Below, one piece after another: positions 44,886 to 54,681 of a stretch of 64,000 bases of DNA. Origin of the DNA: Zobellia laminariae (GTDB taxonomy: Bacteria > Bacteroidota > Bacteroidia > Flavobacteriales > Flavobacteriaceae); the NCBI RefSeq assembly GCF_009725995.1, contig NZ_RCNS01000004.1:496001-560000 (forward strand), given 5' to 3'. A model generated the notes under the pieces. It was not told where the DNA came from. It worked only from the letters and a program-made list of their open reading frames with translations, and ran no database searches. The position numbers and the translations under genes are program-made. Position 1 is the stretch's first letter. The number at the start of each line of letters is the position of its first letter.

Positions 44886-46019
44886 TTATTTATATGCTAT
44901 AACCTTTATTAATTCGGGAATAAAATCTGCGTAAGTTGGGTATTTATCTCTGTTTTTTTCAAAATTATCTATCAATTCGCTTTCCATTTTTGATAGAAAT
45001 ACAAAACCCTTGTTTTTGTCTCTTATTTTTTGTGCATCTTTAGTACTGAAATAAATGGCTGCAATTCTAATTTCTAATAGCCTAACTACATGTTCTACCA
45101 AATAACCAGTTAAGTTTCCAATGCCTTCCTGTAGCATTGTTTCTTTCATTTCATTGGTAAGGGTAGACTCATGATTTTGAATATAATTAGATATTTTTTT
45201 GTTGTAAAACGAATAATTTACGAAAGGGTGACCAAATTCATGTACACATAAATTGCGTATAAACTCTTTATCGTTATAACCGTAGTGTTTTATGGAGTCG
45301 GTAGAAAAATGAGTTAAGTCAATTTTGTCTGATGGACTTATAAATTGATATGCAATTGATTTTTTTTCAGTATTAATCGTTGGGCCAATACCTCGCCAAC
45401 CACCTGTTATGAAAAGGGGTTCGGGAGATATAATATAGCGGTCATTTGATTGGTTTGTATACTCTTCCATTTTACCAACTAAATCAAACTTTTCTGCAAT
45501 TTCTGAAATTTCTGAAATTGCACCTTCATAGTAATACAGGTGTTCTTGTATAAAAAGTTCAACATTCGCTTCAACATAAAAATTATGTAACGCAGTGTAA
45601 AGCAAATTCCATTTTGGGTCTAAGCCATTTGCAGAAGTATCATCTAATTCATATTCTTTGTTGATATTTGAGATGTTATACTTATCTCCGAATTCAGGAA
45701 ATTCTTTTTGATGAAGTAAATAGATAACAATTCCATTGTCTCCTGATAGCTTGCTTATTAAATCTAGAACTTTGTGATTTTTAAATTCTGAAAAATATGC
45801 CATTAGATCATCTCTTACTGGGTTGGGTCTTGTAGGCCATTTTCTTTTTTCTTCAATAAGATTATTAGCAATTCGGAAGGTTATTATATTTCTGTTTATG
45901 CCATATTCAATAGATTTAGAAATTTTTTCTGGCACTTTGTTTTTAAGATTTGTCGTCTTGTTATTTCTGCATCTAAAACATAAAAGTAAAACAAACGAAA
46001 GAAGGATTATTTTTTTCAT
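44886..46019 (-). CDS. DUF4932-like zinc-protease-type lipoprotein
   Basis: A 377-residue protein. The signal peptide MKKIILLSFVLLLCFRC has C17 as the likely lipidated residue. A HEXXH motif, HEFGH (about residues 256-260, in LCVHEFGHPFVNYS), and a downstream acidic region (ETMLQEGIGNLTGYLVEHVV) suggest a gluzincin-type metallopeptidase. The fold resembles DUF4932. It is expected to be anchored at the cell surface or outer membrane. Its ATG overlaps the TGA of a short frame remnant upstream (46016-46135), suggesting an older gene was trimmed there. Confidence 0.75.
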   Translation of the reverse strand: MKKIILLSFVLLLCFRCRNNKTTNLKNKVPEKISKSIEYGINRNIITFRIANNLIEEKRKWPTRPNPVRDDLMAYFSEFKNHKVLDLISKLSGDNGIVIYLLHQKEFPEFGDKYNISNINKEYELDDTSANGLDPKWNLLYTALHNFYVEANVELFIQEHLYYYEGAISEISEIAEKFDLVGKMEEYTNQSNDRYIISPEPLFITGGWRGIGPTINTEKKSIAYQFISPSDKIDLTHFSTDSIKHYGYNDKEFIRNLCVHEFGHPFVNYSFYNKKISNYIQNHESTLTNEMKETMLQEGIGNLTGYLVEHVVRLLEIRIAAIYFSTKDAQKIRDKNKGFVFLSKMESELIDNFEKNRDKYPTYADFIPELIKVIAYK

Positions 46020-46135
46020 AGTCTCTTTATAAATTCGGGATATTCTCCTATTAATTCTATGTCTTTAGCGTTTGGATACATTTTTGTAAATACTGCCAAC
46101 AACCGTAATGTGGGTGTTAGATAAGATATTGCTTT
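46016..46135 (-). pseudogene. Possible 3' remnant of a gene upstream of the HEXXH lipoprotein
   Basis: A 39-codon open stretch (ISYLTPTLRLLAVFTKMYPN, then AKDIELIGEYPEFIKRL) ends in a TGA overlapping the ATG of the lipoprotein (ATGA arrangement). It has no start codon in a sensible place and a stop just upstream. Protein-like composition and the overlap suggest the tail of a lost gene, perhaps a paralogue of the lipoprotein. Weak. Confidence 0.35.
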
Positions 46136-46184
46136 TTAGGAATACAACTAAGTTAATTGATTTTTGGTCACGAAAAAGGCCGCT

Positions 46185-46206
46185 CCAAGAAACAAATATT
46201 TCTTGG
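46185..46206 (-). terminator. Probable terminator of the FG-GAP gene pair
   Basis: CCAAGAAA (46185-46192) pairs with TTTCTTGG (46199-46206) around 6 bases. On the minus strand a T5 run follows after a GC-rich gap. It lies about 74 bp past the stop codon at 46280. Confidence 0.55.
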
Positions 46207-46279
46207 GAACGATTAAACCAAAAGGGGACTTGTGAAACTGGTTTTAACTTTAGAATAACTCTAGTAAACTCTCAAAAAT

Positions 46280-49200
46280 TTAGTTTTTTATAGCAAAAGC
46301 CTTCAGTACTCCTGAGTTTGAACTTACAAGTAGTATTGGTTCGCCTGAAGCTCCTTTTATAATTTGAATAGCACGGGCATCACTATCCACAAAAAAACCG
46401 GTTGCGTTCCCCATTTGCGGGGTAAATGCTCCATTACCATCACCTATTAAAGAAAGCCCTATGCCAGCATCATGATTACCAACTGAGGCATCCCAACTGT
46501 AATCATTACCCGCAAGAAGAACATCTAAATTGCCATCTGCATTGATATCCATAACTTGAATTGCATGGATCGGTGCTAGTTGAGCTTCTATTGGAAGTGC
46601 TTTAACCTTAAATTTTCCGTTACCCAAGTTTTCTATAAAGGCGCTTTCAAAAGTTTGACTCTTTACTACATGGGCAGCTTCTAGTTCTTCGGGAAGAAAG
46701 GCTTCTTCAAAAGTAACATCGGAATAGGCCTCAAATGTTATAAACCTGCCTTTCATTGCAGGTATCTGACCAATTAATGCATCCCGTGGGTGTGCAGGGT
46801 AGTTTTTCCCTTGAATGTAATAGCACATGATAGGGTCAAGGGTGCCATTGTTGTCATAGTCACTGGTGTAGATACATAAAGGTTCTTCTATTGAAGCTTT
46901 GAATTTACTGTTAAGACCAAGGTTCCCTGCTATGTAATCTATATCGCCATCATTATCAAAATCGCCTTGAGCAAGGCTATTCCACCAACCAGAGGATTTA
47001 TCTAAGCCTGCATTTTTTGTCTCATCTGTAAAAGTATCTCCGTTGTTTTTGAAAATTTTGATAGGCATGAACTCTCCTGTAACCATTAGGTCTAAGTTAC
47101 CATCTTTGTCTACGTCTGTCCAAAGTGCAGCAGTAACCATTCCTGCTTCTTGCAGTGGGGTACAAACCGTATTGGTAACATCAGTAAACATACCCTTGTC
47201 ATTTCTTAGAATAAAACTCTTTGTAGGCATTGGGTATTCTCCAGGAATAAGTCTTCCTCCAACAAATAAATCTAGATCACCGTCCGAATCATAATCTCCT
47301 GATGCTACTACGCCACCTGAAGTTGTCATTTTGGGTAAGGCGGTTAAGTTGCGTTTGAAATTTCCTAAACCATCGTTTGTATATAATCTGTCTTGGTAAT
47401 CTACGTGGTTTTTTGGAAACTCGGAACCTCCGCTAACAACATATAAATCTAAATCGCCATCGCCATCCGCATCAAAAAACAAAGCATCTGTATCTTCACT
47501 TTGTATTTCTGAATTTAGGGGTTGTTTGGTGAAGCTTCCGTCTTTTGTTTGTATAAAAAACAAACCGCTAAAGCCTTTTGCTCCTCCTATGAAAAAGTCT
47601 TCTAAACCATCCCCATTAATATCGCCAACGGCAAGTTTAGGTCCCAATTGGGAGTGCATATGTGGTAGGAGTGGTTGTGTATTGAAATCTATATAGTTGT
47701 TTTCCTCATGTTGAATGGAGATGCCTAATTCTTCAGCAACATCTGCAAATAATAATATTTGCTCTGGGCTAATGCTGTCTGTTGCTATTTTAGCATTTTT
47801 ATAATCTAAAACAAGTAATGTATCACTCTTTATGTGGTGTAGTACCTGCTTTTTTCTGTCGGGCCAAATAATTGTAAGACTATCAATTAAGGTATGTTCT
47901 GGGAGTCCAAAATGTATGTTGTTATCTATACTTGATGCGTACCCTCTTGTCAGGAAATGCTCGTAGTATTGAAAATCATCATTTGTGTTTAAGCTTATTT
48001 TTGCGCCTATACCACCCTTATTTTTATCACTTCCTTTAAGCTGCAATCTTAGGTAATGGCTTTTGCCTGTTTTGTCTGTGTTGTTTCTTAGGATGCTTGC
48101 TTTTTCATTTATATTATTGATTACAAGGTCTAAATCGCCATCATTGTCTAAATCTGCATAAGCGGCTCCGTTAGAAAGACTAGGTTCAACAGCAGCCCAT
48201 TCTTTTGAGGTATTGGTGAAGGTTAAATCTCCGTTATTCCTAAAAAAGTAATTGGGTACGGCAGCACTTGGTAATTCCTTTATTTCTTTTAGTTTATTTT
48301 CTTTTTTTGCTTCGTCAGTACCAAAGAAATTAGATTTTTGCTGTTGGTAATTGATGTAATCCATATTGCCAACATCCCTTCTAAATCCATTTGAGATAAA
48401 TATATCTTTGGTTCCATTATTGTCATAATCTGCCAATAATACACTCCAGCTCCAATCTGTATTGTAAACGCCCGCTAAATAAGATATTTCGCTAAAGGAG
48501 TTGTTGCCATTATTTATTTGAAGTGTGTTACGTGTATATTGCTCATTATAGCCCTTGCTTTTGAGCATATTAAATTTGTTGTAACTCACGGACGGAATGA
48601 GGTTCTTTAATCTTTTGTTGTCCTCCGGAAGCATATCCAATACCATGATATCTGTTTTACCATCATTATTGATGTCAGAAATATCATTACCCATTCCTGC
48701 AAAGCTGGTATGTTTTAATTGCTCTGAAGATTGATCGGAAAAAGTACCATCTCCATTATTTATGTACATGACGTCATTAGTCAGGAAATCATTGGAGATA
48801 TAGACATCTGGCCATCCGTCATTATTTACATCACTAATGCCAAGTCCTAGGCTATATCCTTCCACCCGAATACCTGACTCATAGGAAACATCTGTAAAGG
48901 TTCCGTCTCCATTATTTCTGTAGAGTTTGTCTGTGCTATCTGCTTCTCCATTCACCAATTTTGGGCGCACGGAGTTTACATTGGACATGGTGTAGTTTAC
49001 TGGGTTTATAATTAAAAACATGTCTAAATCACCATCTAGGTCATAATCAAAAAAGGCAGATTGTGTGGCTTGCACAGTATCTGCAATACCATATGCTTCT
49101 GCCTGTTCCGTAAAGGTATTATCCTTGTTGTTTATGTATAATAAATTAGCCCGGTTTTCAGGAATGTCAGAACCGGAGACGTTCACATAAATATCTAACC

Positions 49201-49573
49201 AGCCGTCTTGGTTTATATCTATAACGTTTACCCCTGTGCACCAGCTAGAATTTTCTAGTCCGGCACTTTTGGTAATATCTTCAAAAACAAAATCGCCTTT
49301 ATTGATGTAAAGTTTGTTGGATACGATGTTTCCGGAAAAGAAAATATCCGGTAATCCATCATTATTAAAATCTCCTATCCCTACACCTGCACCCGTGTAT
49401 ATATTCATGAAGTTGAACATATTGTAAGTGTCATCTTCTTCAATGTCGTTGGAAAAATCAACTTGACTATGAGAGGCGGTTACGGGAGTAAATAGCTGAT
49501 TGGAATTTTCTTCACAAGAGAATTGTGTATAACCAGCTAGAAGCAAAAAAAATAATATAAACTTACTCCTCAT
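46280..49573 (-). CDS. FG-GAP/ASPIC (UnbV, CRTAC1-like) repeat lipoprotein 1
   Basis: A 1097-residue surface-type lipoprotein with signal MRSKFILFFLLLAGYTQFSC (C20 lipidated). It is an extended set of FG-GAP/VCBS beta-propeller repeats with Ca-binding D-x-(D/N)-x-(D/N)-G motifs such as DFNNDGLPD and DYDLDGDLD. An ASPIC/UnbV domain (about 500-570, GGIGAKISL and LTIIWPDRKKQV) separates two propeller sets. Such proteins often accompany SusCD genes in Bacteroidota, and their role is unproven (adhesion or glycan capture is likely). Its ATG overlaps the stop of the paralogue upstream by 11 bp, so the two are translationally coupled. Confidence 0.9.
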   Translation of the reverse strand: MRSKFILFFLLLAGYTQFSCEENSNQLFTPVTASHSQVDFSNDIEEDDTYNMFNFMNIYTGAGVGIGDFNNDGLPDIFFSGNIVSNKLYINKGDFVFEDITKSAGLENSSWCTGVNVIDINQDGWLDIYVNVSGSDIPENRANLLYINNKDNTFTEQAEAYGIADTVQATQSAFFDYDLDGDLDMFLIINPVNYTMSNVNSVRPKLVNGEADSTDKLYRNNGDGTFTDVSYESGIRVEGYSLGLGISDVNNDGWPDVYISNDFLTNDVMYINNGDGTFSDQSSEQLKHTSFAGMGNDISDINNDGKTDIMVLDMLPEDNKRLKNLIPSVSYNKFNMLKSKGYNEQYTRNTLQINNGNNSFSEISYLAGVYNTDWSWSVLLADYDNNGTKDIFISNGFRRDVGNMDYINYQQQKSNFFGTDEAKKENKLKEIKELPSAAVPNYFFRNNGDLTFTNTSKEWAAVEPSLSNGAAYADLDNDGDLDLVINNINEKASILRNNTDKTGKSHYLRLQLKGSDKNKGGIGAKISLNTNDDFQYYEHFLTRGYASSIDNNIHFGLPEHTLIDSLTIIWPDRKKQVLHHIKSDTLLVLDYKNAKIATDSISPEQILLFADVAEELGISIQHEENNYIDFNTQPLLPHMHSQLGPKLAVGDINGDGLEDFFIGGAKGFSGLFFIQTKDGSFTKQPLNSEIQSEDTDALFFDADGDGDLDLYVVSGGSEFPKNHVDYQDRLYTNDGLGNFKRNLTALPKMTTSGGVVASGDYDSDGDLDLFVGGRLIPGEYPMPTKSFILRNDKGMFTDVTNTVCTPLQEAGMVTAALWTDVDKDGNLDLMVTGEFMPIKIFKNNGDTFTDETKNAGLDKSSGWWNSLAQGDFDNDGDIDYIAGNLGLNSKFKASIEEPLCIYTSDYDNNGTLDPIMCYYIQGKNYPAHPRDALIGQIPAMKGRFITFEAYSDVTFEEAFLPEELEAAHVVKSQTFESAFIENLGNGKFKVKALPIEAQLAPIHAIQVMDINADGNLDVLLAGNDYSWDASVGNHDAGIGLSLIGDGNGAFTPQMGNATGFFVDSDARAIQIIKGASGEPILLVSSNSGVLKAFAIKN

Positions 49574-52500
49574 GGCTCATTTTTATTTTTCTGATTTGTC
49601 CTAGGTAAGAGAAGACTTCTATAGCTTCCGTTTTTTCTGGGTCTATTTTTAAAGTTCTAGAGGTCTGGCTCAAGTAGGAACTTCCGTAATTGAATTCTTG
49701 CTTATATTGATTTTCATTTTTCAGATAGATAATAGCGTACGCTTCATTGGTAGCTATGGGGATTATCTTCTTATTGGAGGAATAAGTATATGCTTTTGTT
49801 GGCCCTAAGTTTTGACTTGCTAAAACTATTGGACTTCCATTGACAGATTGTAACTGTACTACTGCTTTGGCATCACCATCAATCTTTAACCCACTCTCTG
49901 AGCTTTTGGTCGCTTTGAAATTTCCTTCTCCGTCACCTAGTAAACATAACCCTGAAAAGGCATCGTATGCTCCTGTTAAGGCTTCCACCGGATGCATATT
50001 ACCTACTAAAAGTATATCTAGGTTATTATCATTATTGTAATCTTGCACTTCCATTCCAAAAACGGGTGCATATTGGGCTTCTATGGGTAGGGGTGAAGTT
50101 TTGAATTTTCCGTTTCCTAAATTTTCAACATACATACTGCTTAGCATTTTTGCCTTAAGTACATAAGCATCTTTTAATTCTTCTTCTAGAAAGGCTTCCT
50201 CAAAAGAGGTGTTGGCATAGGATTCAAAAGTTCTAAACCGAGCTTTCATTGCATTTATTTGACTGCTAAGTACATCTCTAGCGTGTATAATTTGCTCTTG
50301 TCCTTGTCTAAATTGCGTCGTAATGGGGTCAATGGCTCCGTTATTATCAAAGTCCTTCGCATAAATGGTGACTGGTTCTTCAGAACTAGCTTTAAAATTA
50401 CTATTTAGGCCTAGGTTGCCTAATACATAGTCTATGTCTCCATCCTTGTCAAAATCACCTGATGCAATACTGTTCCACCACCCGCTGGCATTTTCAATTC
50501 CGGTGGTGCTGGAAACATCATTGAATATGCCTTCCTGGTTTTTTAGAAAAACAGGAGTCATATACTCGCCTACAAGTATAAGGTCTATAGAGTTGTTATT
50601 ATCAAAATCGGTAAAAAGAGCATCACTTAACATTCCTAATTCTCCATTAGTTTTAAGAATGTTTTTAGTTGCGTCAACAAACGTCCCGTTCTCATTTACT
50701 AGAAGAGAACTTTTTGGCGATAGGGGGTAAGAACCATCAATATATCTCCCACCAATAAATAAATCTATATCTCCGTCTTTATCAAAATCAGATGCTTTAA
50801 TAAAGGAACCTGAATCAGGTCTTGTAAAGAACGTAGATTCTGTGAAATTCCCTTTGCCATCATTTTTATAGAGCCTGTCCTCATAAACCTTAGTGTTGTT
50901 GGTTGAACGCTCACCGCCGCTAATGACCAGAAGGTCTAAGTCGCCATCGTTATCTATATCTACTAACAATGAGCCCATGTCTTCATGCCGCTCACCATCT
51001 GTTATTATTTTCTCGGTAAAGTTTCCGTTAGCATCCTGTATAAAAAAACTGCCATTATTGCCTTTGCCACCTCCAATGTAAAAGTCTTCTAAATCATCGC
51101 CATTGATATCGCCTACGGCCATGCCCGGACCTAATCTAGAATTCATTTTAATTAAAGTAGCCTTAGAATTGAAGTCAATATGTTTCTTTTCTGTGTGTTG
51201 GTATTCTATGCCGATTTTATTGGTTATTTCTTCAAACAGGTAAGATGTGTCATTTGATTTCTTTGACTTAATAACTTCGGAATCCTGATACTTTAAAACC
51301 AGCGATTGATTTGCCAAAACATCACTCAAAACCTGATAATTTCCGTTTGGCCAAGTTACTTTTAAGGAATCTATTTTTTGTGTGTCTCCAAGACCAAAAT
51401 GAAGCCTATTTTCCATGGTAGACAAGTACCCTTTTACAGGAGAGTAAAATTGATATTGCTTAGAGTCTTTTGTGTAAAGGGTAACCTCTGAGCCAATATA
51501 ATCGTCTAATCCATCAAAGAGAACAGAAATATAATGAGCGCTGTCCGAAACCTTGGTGATAGCTGTTATGGTTGAGTTTTCGTAAAGATGTGCTTCGTCA
51601 TCAATGTTGTTTATGACCAAATCTAAATCACCATCATTGTCAAGGTCTGCGTATGCCGCACCGTTAGAATAGCTTGGGGTGTCAATTCCCCAATCTAAAG
51701 ACTTGTCATCAAAAGTTAGATTGCCATTATTTTTATAGACGTAATTGTGAAGCTTTACCTCTGGCAAGGCTCTTAATTTATTCAGTTTTTCTTTACGAAT
51801 AGTTTTTGGGTCGCCAAAAGGTCCTTGTTGCTGGCCGTAAACAATGAAATCTAAATTGGTGACATCTCTTCTGTATCCATTGGTAATAAAAACGTCTTTA
51901 AAACCATCATTATCAAAGTCGGCAATTAATGGAGACCAGCTCCAATCTGTAGCACTAATACCGGAAAGTTGACCAATCTCGCTGAAACTACCGTTGCCAT
52001 TATTTAACTGTAGTGTATTACGAACATACTGAGGTGTGTACCCAAAATCAGTATCAAGAACAAGTTTGTCATAGCTGAAGTAGCCAATAGTTTGTTTCAA
52101 ACGTTTATTGTCTTGAGGGAGCATATCTAATACAACAATGTCCGAAAGCGCATCGTTATTGATATCCGAAATATTTAACCCCATGCCGTTATAGCTTTGA
52201 TGCTTTAAGTAGTCAGTTACTTTATCGGAAAAAGTACCATCGCCATTATTTATATATAGAATGTCATTGGTTAAAAAATCGTTGGAAACATAGACATCTA
52301 ACCAGCCATCTTGGTTAAGGTCACAAATTGCAACACCTAAACCGAAACCTTCAATAGTAATGCCTGCTTCTTTTGATATATTCGTAAAAGTATTATCGCC
52401 ATTATTGCGATATAATCTATCTGTACTTGGAGCGCTGCCGTTTGTGATTTTTGGTCTGGAAGTATTTCGGTTGTAAGGTACCAAGGCATTTGTTAAAAGG

Positions 52501-53090
52501 TATAAGTCCAAATCACCATCTTTGTCATAATCAAAAAATACGGATTGGACACTGTAACCCGTATCTGCAACTCCAAAAGTCTTAGCAACTTCCTTGAAAG
52601 TACCATTTCCGTTGTTGAGGTAGAGTAGGTTGGCCATATCTTCATTTGGTGTATTTCTTGGGCCACCTTTACTAACGTACATGTCTATGAAACCATCTTT
52701 GTTTATGTCATTAAAAGAAACCCCGTTACACCAACCGGTTGTTTCAATATTAGCCTCTTTTGTAATGTCTTTAAATTTAAGGTTACCTAGGTTACGATAT
52801 AATTTACCTGGCACTTGGTTGCCTGAAAAATAAATATCTTGAAGACCGTCATTATCAATATCCCCAATGGCAACTCCTCCTCCGTTGAACATAAACTCAA
52901 AATCCAGAATGTTTACACTATCATTTTCTGATAATGTATTCTGAAAATCTATGGAACTGTCTTTGGAAGAGACTAGTTTAAATAGCTGTTTTTTAGAGTC
53001 TTTGGAGTCACAACTTAAAATGAGAAATCCCAATATACTAAAGAGGGATAGTTTGTAGACAGACCATATTATACGCTTGTGGTGAGCCAT
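49563..53090 (-). CDS. FG-GAP/ASPIC (UnbV, CRTAC1-like) repeat lipoprotein 2
   Basis: 1175 residues from the preferred ATG at 53090, which gives a proper lipoprotein signal (VYKLSLFSILGFLILSC, C27); an upstream Met at 53144 spoils it. It has the same architecture as its neighbour: propeller repeats (DIDNDGLQD, DYDKDGDLD), an ASPIC/UnbV domain (YIGSEVTLYTKDSKQYQFYS, LKVTWPNGNYQVL), and a second propeller set. An extra C-terminal segment of about 80 residues (from NKKIIPIATNEAY) has a beta-domain look. The two share near-identical motifs such as SSGWWNSLAQGDFDNDGDID against ASGWWNSIASGDFDKDGDID, indicating tandem duplication. Confidence 0.9.
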   Translation of the reverse strand: MAHHKRIIWSVYKLSLFSILGFLILSCDSKDSKKQLFKLVSSKDSSIDFQNTLSENDSVNILDFEFMFNGGGVAIGDIDNDGLQDIYFSGNQVPGKLYRNLGNLKFKDITKEANIETTGWCNGVSFNDINKDGFIDMYVSKGGPRNTPNEDMANLLYLNNGNGTFKEVAKTFGVADTGYSVQSVFFDYDKDGDLDLYLLTNALVPYNRNTSRPKITNGSAPSTDRLYRNNGDNTFTNISKEAGITIEGFGLGVAICDLNQDGWLDVYVSNDFLTNDILYINNGDGTFSDKVTDYLKHQSYNGMGLNISDINNDALSDIVVLDMLPQDNKRLKQTIGYFSYDKLVLDTDFGYTPQYVRNTLQLNNGNGSFSEIGQLSGISATDWSWSPLIADFDNDGFKDVFITNGYRRDVTNLDFIVYGQQQGPFGDPKTIRKEKLNKLRALPEVKLHNYVYKNNGNLTFDDKSLDWGIDTPSYSNGAAYADLDNDGDLDLVINNIDDEAHLYENSTITAITKVSDSAHYISVLFDGLDDYIGSEVTLYTKDSKQYQFYSPVKGYLSTMENRLHFGLGDTQKIDSLKVTWPNGNYQVLSDVLANQSLVLKYQDSEVIKSKKSNDTSYLFEEITNKIGIEYQHTEKKHIDFNSKATLIKMNSRLGPGMAVGDINGDDLEDFYIGGGKGNNGSFFIQDANGNFTEKIITDGERHEDMGSLLVDIDNDGDLDLLVISGGERSTNNTKVYEDRLYKNDGKGNFTESTFFTRPDSGSFIKASDFDKDGDIDLFIGGRYIDGSYPLSPKSSLLVNENGTFVDATKNILKTNGELGMLSDALFTDFDNNNSIDLILVGEYMTPVFLKNQEGIFNDVSSTTGIENASGWWNSIASGDFDKDGDIDYVLGNLGLNSNFKASSEEPVTIYAKDFDNNGAIDPITTQFRQGQEQIIHARDVLSSQINAMKARFRTFESYANTSFEEAFLEEELKDAYVLKAKMLSSMYVENLGNGKFKTSPLPIEAQYAPVFGMEVQDYNNDNNLDILLVGNMHPVEALTGAYDAFSGLCLLGDGEGNFKATKSSESGLKIDGDAKAVVQLQSVNGSPIVLASQNLGPTKAYTYSSNKKIIPIATNEAYAIIYLKNENQYKQEFNYGSSYLSQTSRTLKIDPEKTEAIEVFSYLGQIRKIKMSHEE

Positions 53091-53224
53091 TTTAAATTTG
53101 TCCTTTGTTTTCAATGAGTGTGTAATTGTTTGGTGCAAATACAAGATGTATTATACAGATCCTCAATATAATTAAATATGTTATAAAATGGGTGGTATTT
53201 ATCGAATCTAAAAGTGTAGGTAAT

Positions 53225-53268
53225 AAAAAAGGGCATCTTTAAAAGTTAACTACTCTCTTAAGATGCCC
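53225..53268 (-). terminator. Intrinsic terminator after the SusD remnant
   Basis: GGGCATCTT (53231-53239) pairs with AAGATGCCC (53260-53268). On the minus strand it is followed by T6. It lies 62 bp past the stop of the SusD remnant and about 135 bp upstream of the FG-GAP gene. It looks like the original end of a SusCD operon. Confidence 0.85.
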
Positions 53269-53330
53269 AACTAATTAAAACTAACTGAAACAATTTTATG
53301 TGCTCATATCATTAAGAATGAATAGGCAAA

Positions 53331-53498
53331 TTATAGTCCTGAAATTTGGAGTAAAATTCCTCCGCTTTTATCAATCTCTAACTGTGGTATTGGGAATAAT
53401 CCGTTAGCAGTTCTGGTACTCCTTGTATTTTGAATATAATGTTTGTCAAAGTATTTGCTTAGCCAAGTCAGATATAGAATTTTTCATGAGGAAAGCTC
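53331..53498 (-). pseudogene. 3' remnant of a second SusD/RagB gene
   Basis: A 55-codon frame without a start codon, closed by a stop at 53331-53333 and by an upstream in-frame stop at 53499-53501. Its second half reads RTANGLFPIPQLEIDKSGG then ILLQISGL, which is the characteristic SusD C-terminus (F/W-P-I-P-Q-x-E-I-D...Q.PGY). A strong terminator follows in the right place. The rest of the gene is missing, so a deletion has removed most of an older SusCD pair between the GH16 gene and the FG-GAP genes. Confidence 0.68.
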
Positions 53499-53710
53499 TA
53501 GATTTCTCCGAAGCCTTTTTTAGTATTAGCAGAGACTAAGTTAGAATCGGCAATCTTTGGGTTAAGGGTTTGAAAAAGCTCCCGAATTTCAGTGCTATTT
53601 AAACAATCGTTTGTTTATAGTTTTCGTTTTAATAGTAGTATTGGGAGTGAGTTTAAAAAAAAAAAACAGCGTGACAGGTTTTTTAGTTCTTCAATACATT
53701 GTGGTAATAC
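53499..53710. other. Debris between GH16 and the SusD remnant
   Basis: On the minus strand a stretch at about 53499-53612 reads NSTEIRELFQTLNPKIADSN then LVSANTKKGFGEI and stops. A shift of one base in the A-run near 53520 would continue it as KASEKSRAFLMKNSISDLAK. It is preceded by stops and an A12 run (53655-53666). It looks like decayed coding sequence of unknown origin. Confidence 0.35.
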
Positions 53711-54598
53711 TTACTCTTTTTGATATACTCTGGCATAGTCAATTATCATTTGTTGAGGAAAGATACTGTCGTCTATACCCTTTTGTCCTCCCCAACTACC
53801 ACCAATGGCTAAGTTCAATTTTAAATGAAAAGCTTGGTCAAAAGGCCATTCCGCATAGGTTTTGTTCAGGTTCTCAAACTGATGGTAAGCAGTGCCATCT
53901 AATATGAATACAATTTTCTCGGGAGTCCATTCGATGGAATACTCATGGAAATCATCATATGGTTTTTCAATGAACACAGACTTCCCAACTTCGGTTCCTT
54001 TAATGTGGTTGAAAGATTCAGTATGAACGGTACCGAAAATCGAATCGTTTTGATAGCCAACGTGTTCCATGATATCTATTTCGCCACATTTTGGCCAACC
54101 TACTTCTTTCCAATTCTCACCCAACATCCAGATAGCCGGCCATGTTCCGGTACCCTTCGGTAACTTGGCTCGAACACTAATTTTACCATATTTCCATTCG
54201 GTTATATCCTTAGTAGTCAGGCTGGCGGAGGAGTACTCTCCAAACTCCTTATTTTTCATCCAGTTGTCATCTTCTTCAGAAACAAATGCCTCGTTTTCCA
54301 CCTTTTCCTTATGGGCCTCAATAATGAGAAATCCGTCCTCAACACGAATGTTTTTTGGATCATCGGTATAGTACTGGGCTTCGTTGTTCCTGATAAAACC
54401 TATTTCGTAGGCCCAATTGTCAGGATTTGGTTCGCCCTTACCGTCGAATTCATCGGCCCATACCAATGTGTAGGCTTCGGACGATTCTTCCACTGGCTCG
54501 GTGTTTTTGTTTTTCTTAGGGTTGCTTTCGCAACTGCCAACAATAAATCCTACAAAAATTAAAAGTAGAAGGTATTTGAAGATAGAGGGCTTTTGCAT
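53711..54598 (-). CDS. Glycoside hydrolase family 16 beta-glucanase (laminarinase-like) lipoprotein
   Basis: A 295-residue surface-type lipoprotein with C23 in the lipobox GSC. The GH16 catalytic signature E-x-D-x-x-E is intact: E173 (nucleophile), D175 and E178 (acid/base) in GEIDIMEHVG. Tryptophans of the glucan cleft (WPAIWML, GGSWGG) are present. The domain is compact, with no carbohydrate-binding module. Endo-cleavage of beta-1,3- or mixed-linkage glucan (laminarin) is the most likely activity; agarase- or porphyranase-type landmarks were not obvious. It ends the SusCD/phosphodiesterase run on the minus strand. Confidence 0.92.
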   Translation of the reverse strand: MQKPSIFKYLLLLIFVGFIVGSCESNPKKNKNTEPVEESSEAYTLVWADEFDGKGEPNPDNWAYEIGFIRNNEAQYYTDDPKNIRVEDGFLIIEAHKEKVENEAFVSEEDDNWMKNKEFGEYSSASLTTKDITEWKYGKISVRAKLPKGTGTWPAIWMLGENWKEVGWPKCGEIDIMEHVGYQNDSIFGTVHTESFNHIKGTEVGKSVFIEKPYDDFHEYSIEWTPEKIVFILDGTAYHQFENLNKTYAEWPFDQAFHLKLNLAIGGSWGGQKGIDDSIFPQQMIIDYARVYQKE

Positions 54599-54681
54599 GG
54601 GATTTTAGTTATATAAACAAGATAAGAAACTTGGGGAAAATGTAATGGTCATAACTGAATTCTTCATGAAAGAACTCTTTT

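Noticed and set aside
46280..53090. Repetitive DNA resembling a tandem-repeat array
   Set aside because: The repetition comes from FG-GAP protein repeats; spacing and sequence vary, so it is not a CRISPR or satellite array.
53091..53144. Longer start of FG-GAP lipoprotein 2
   Set aside because: It would bury the lipoprotein signal; the ATG at 53090 is preferred.
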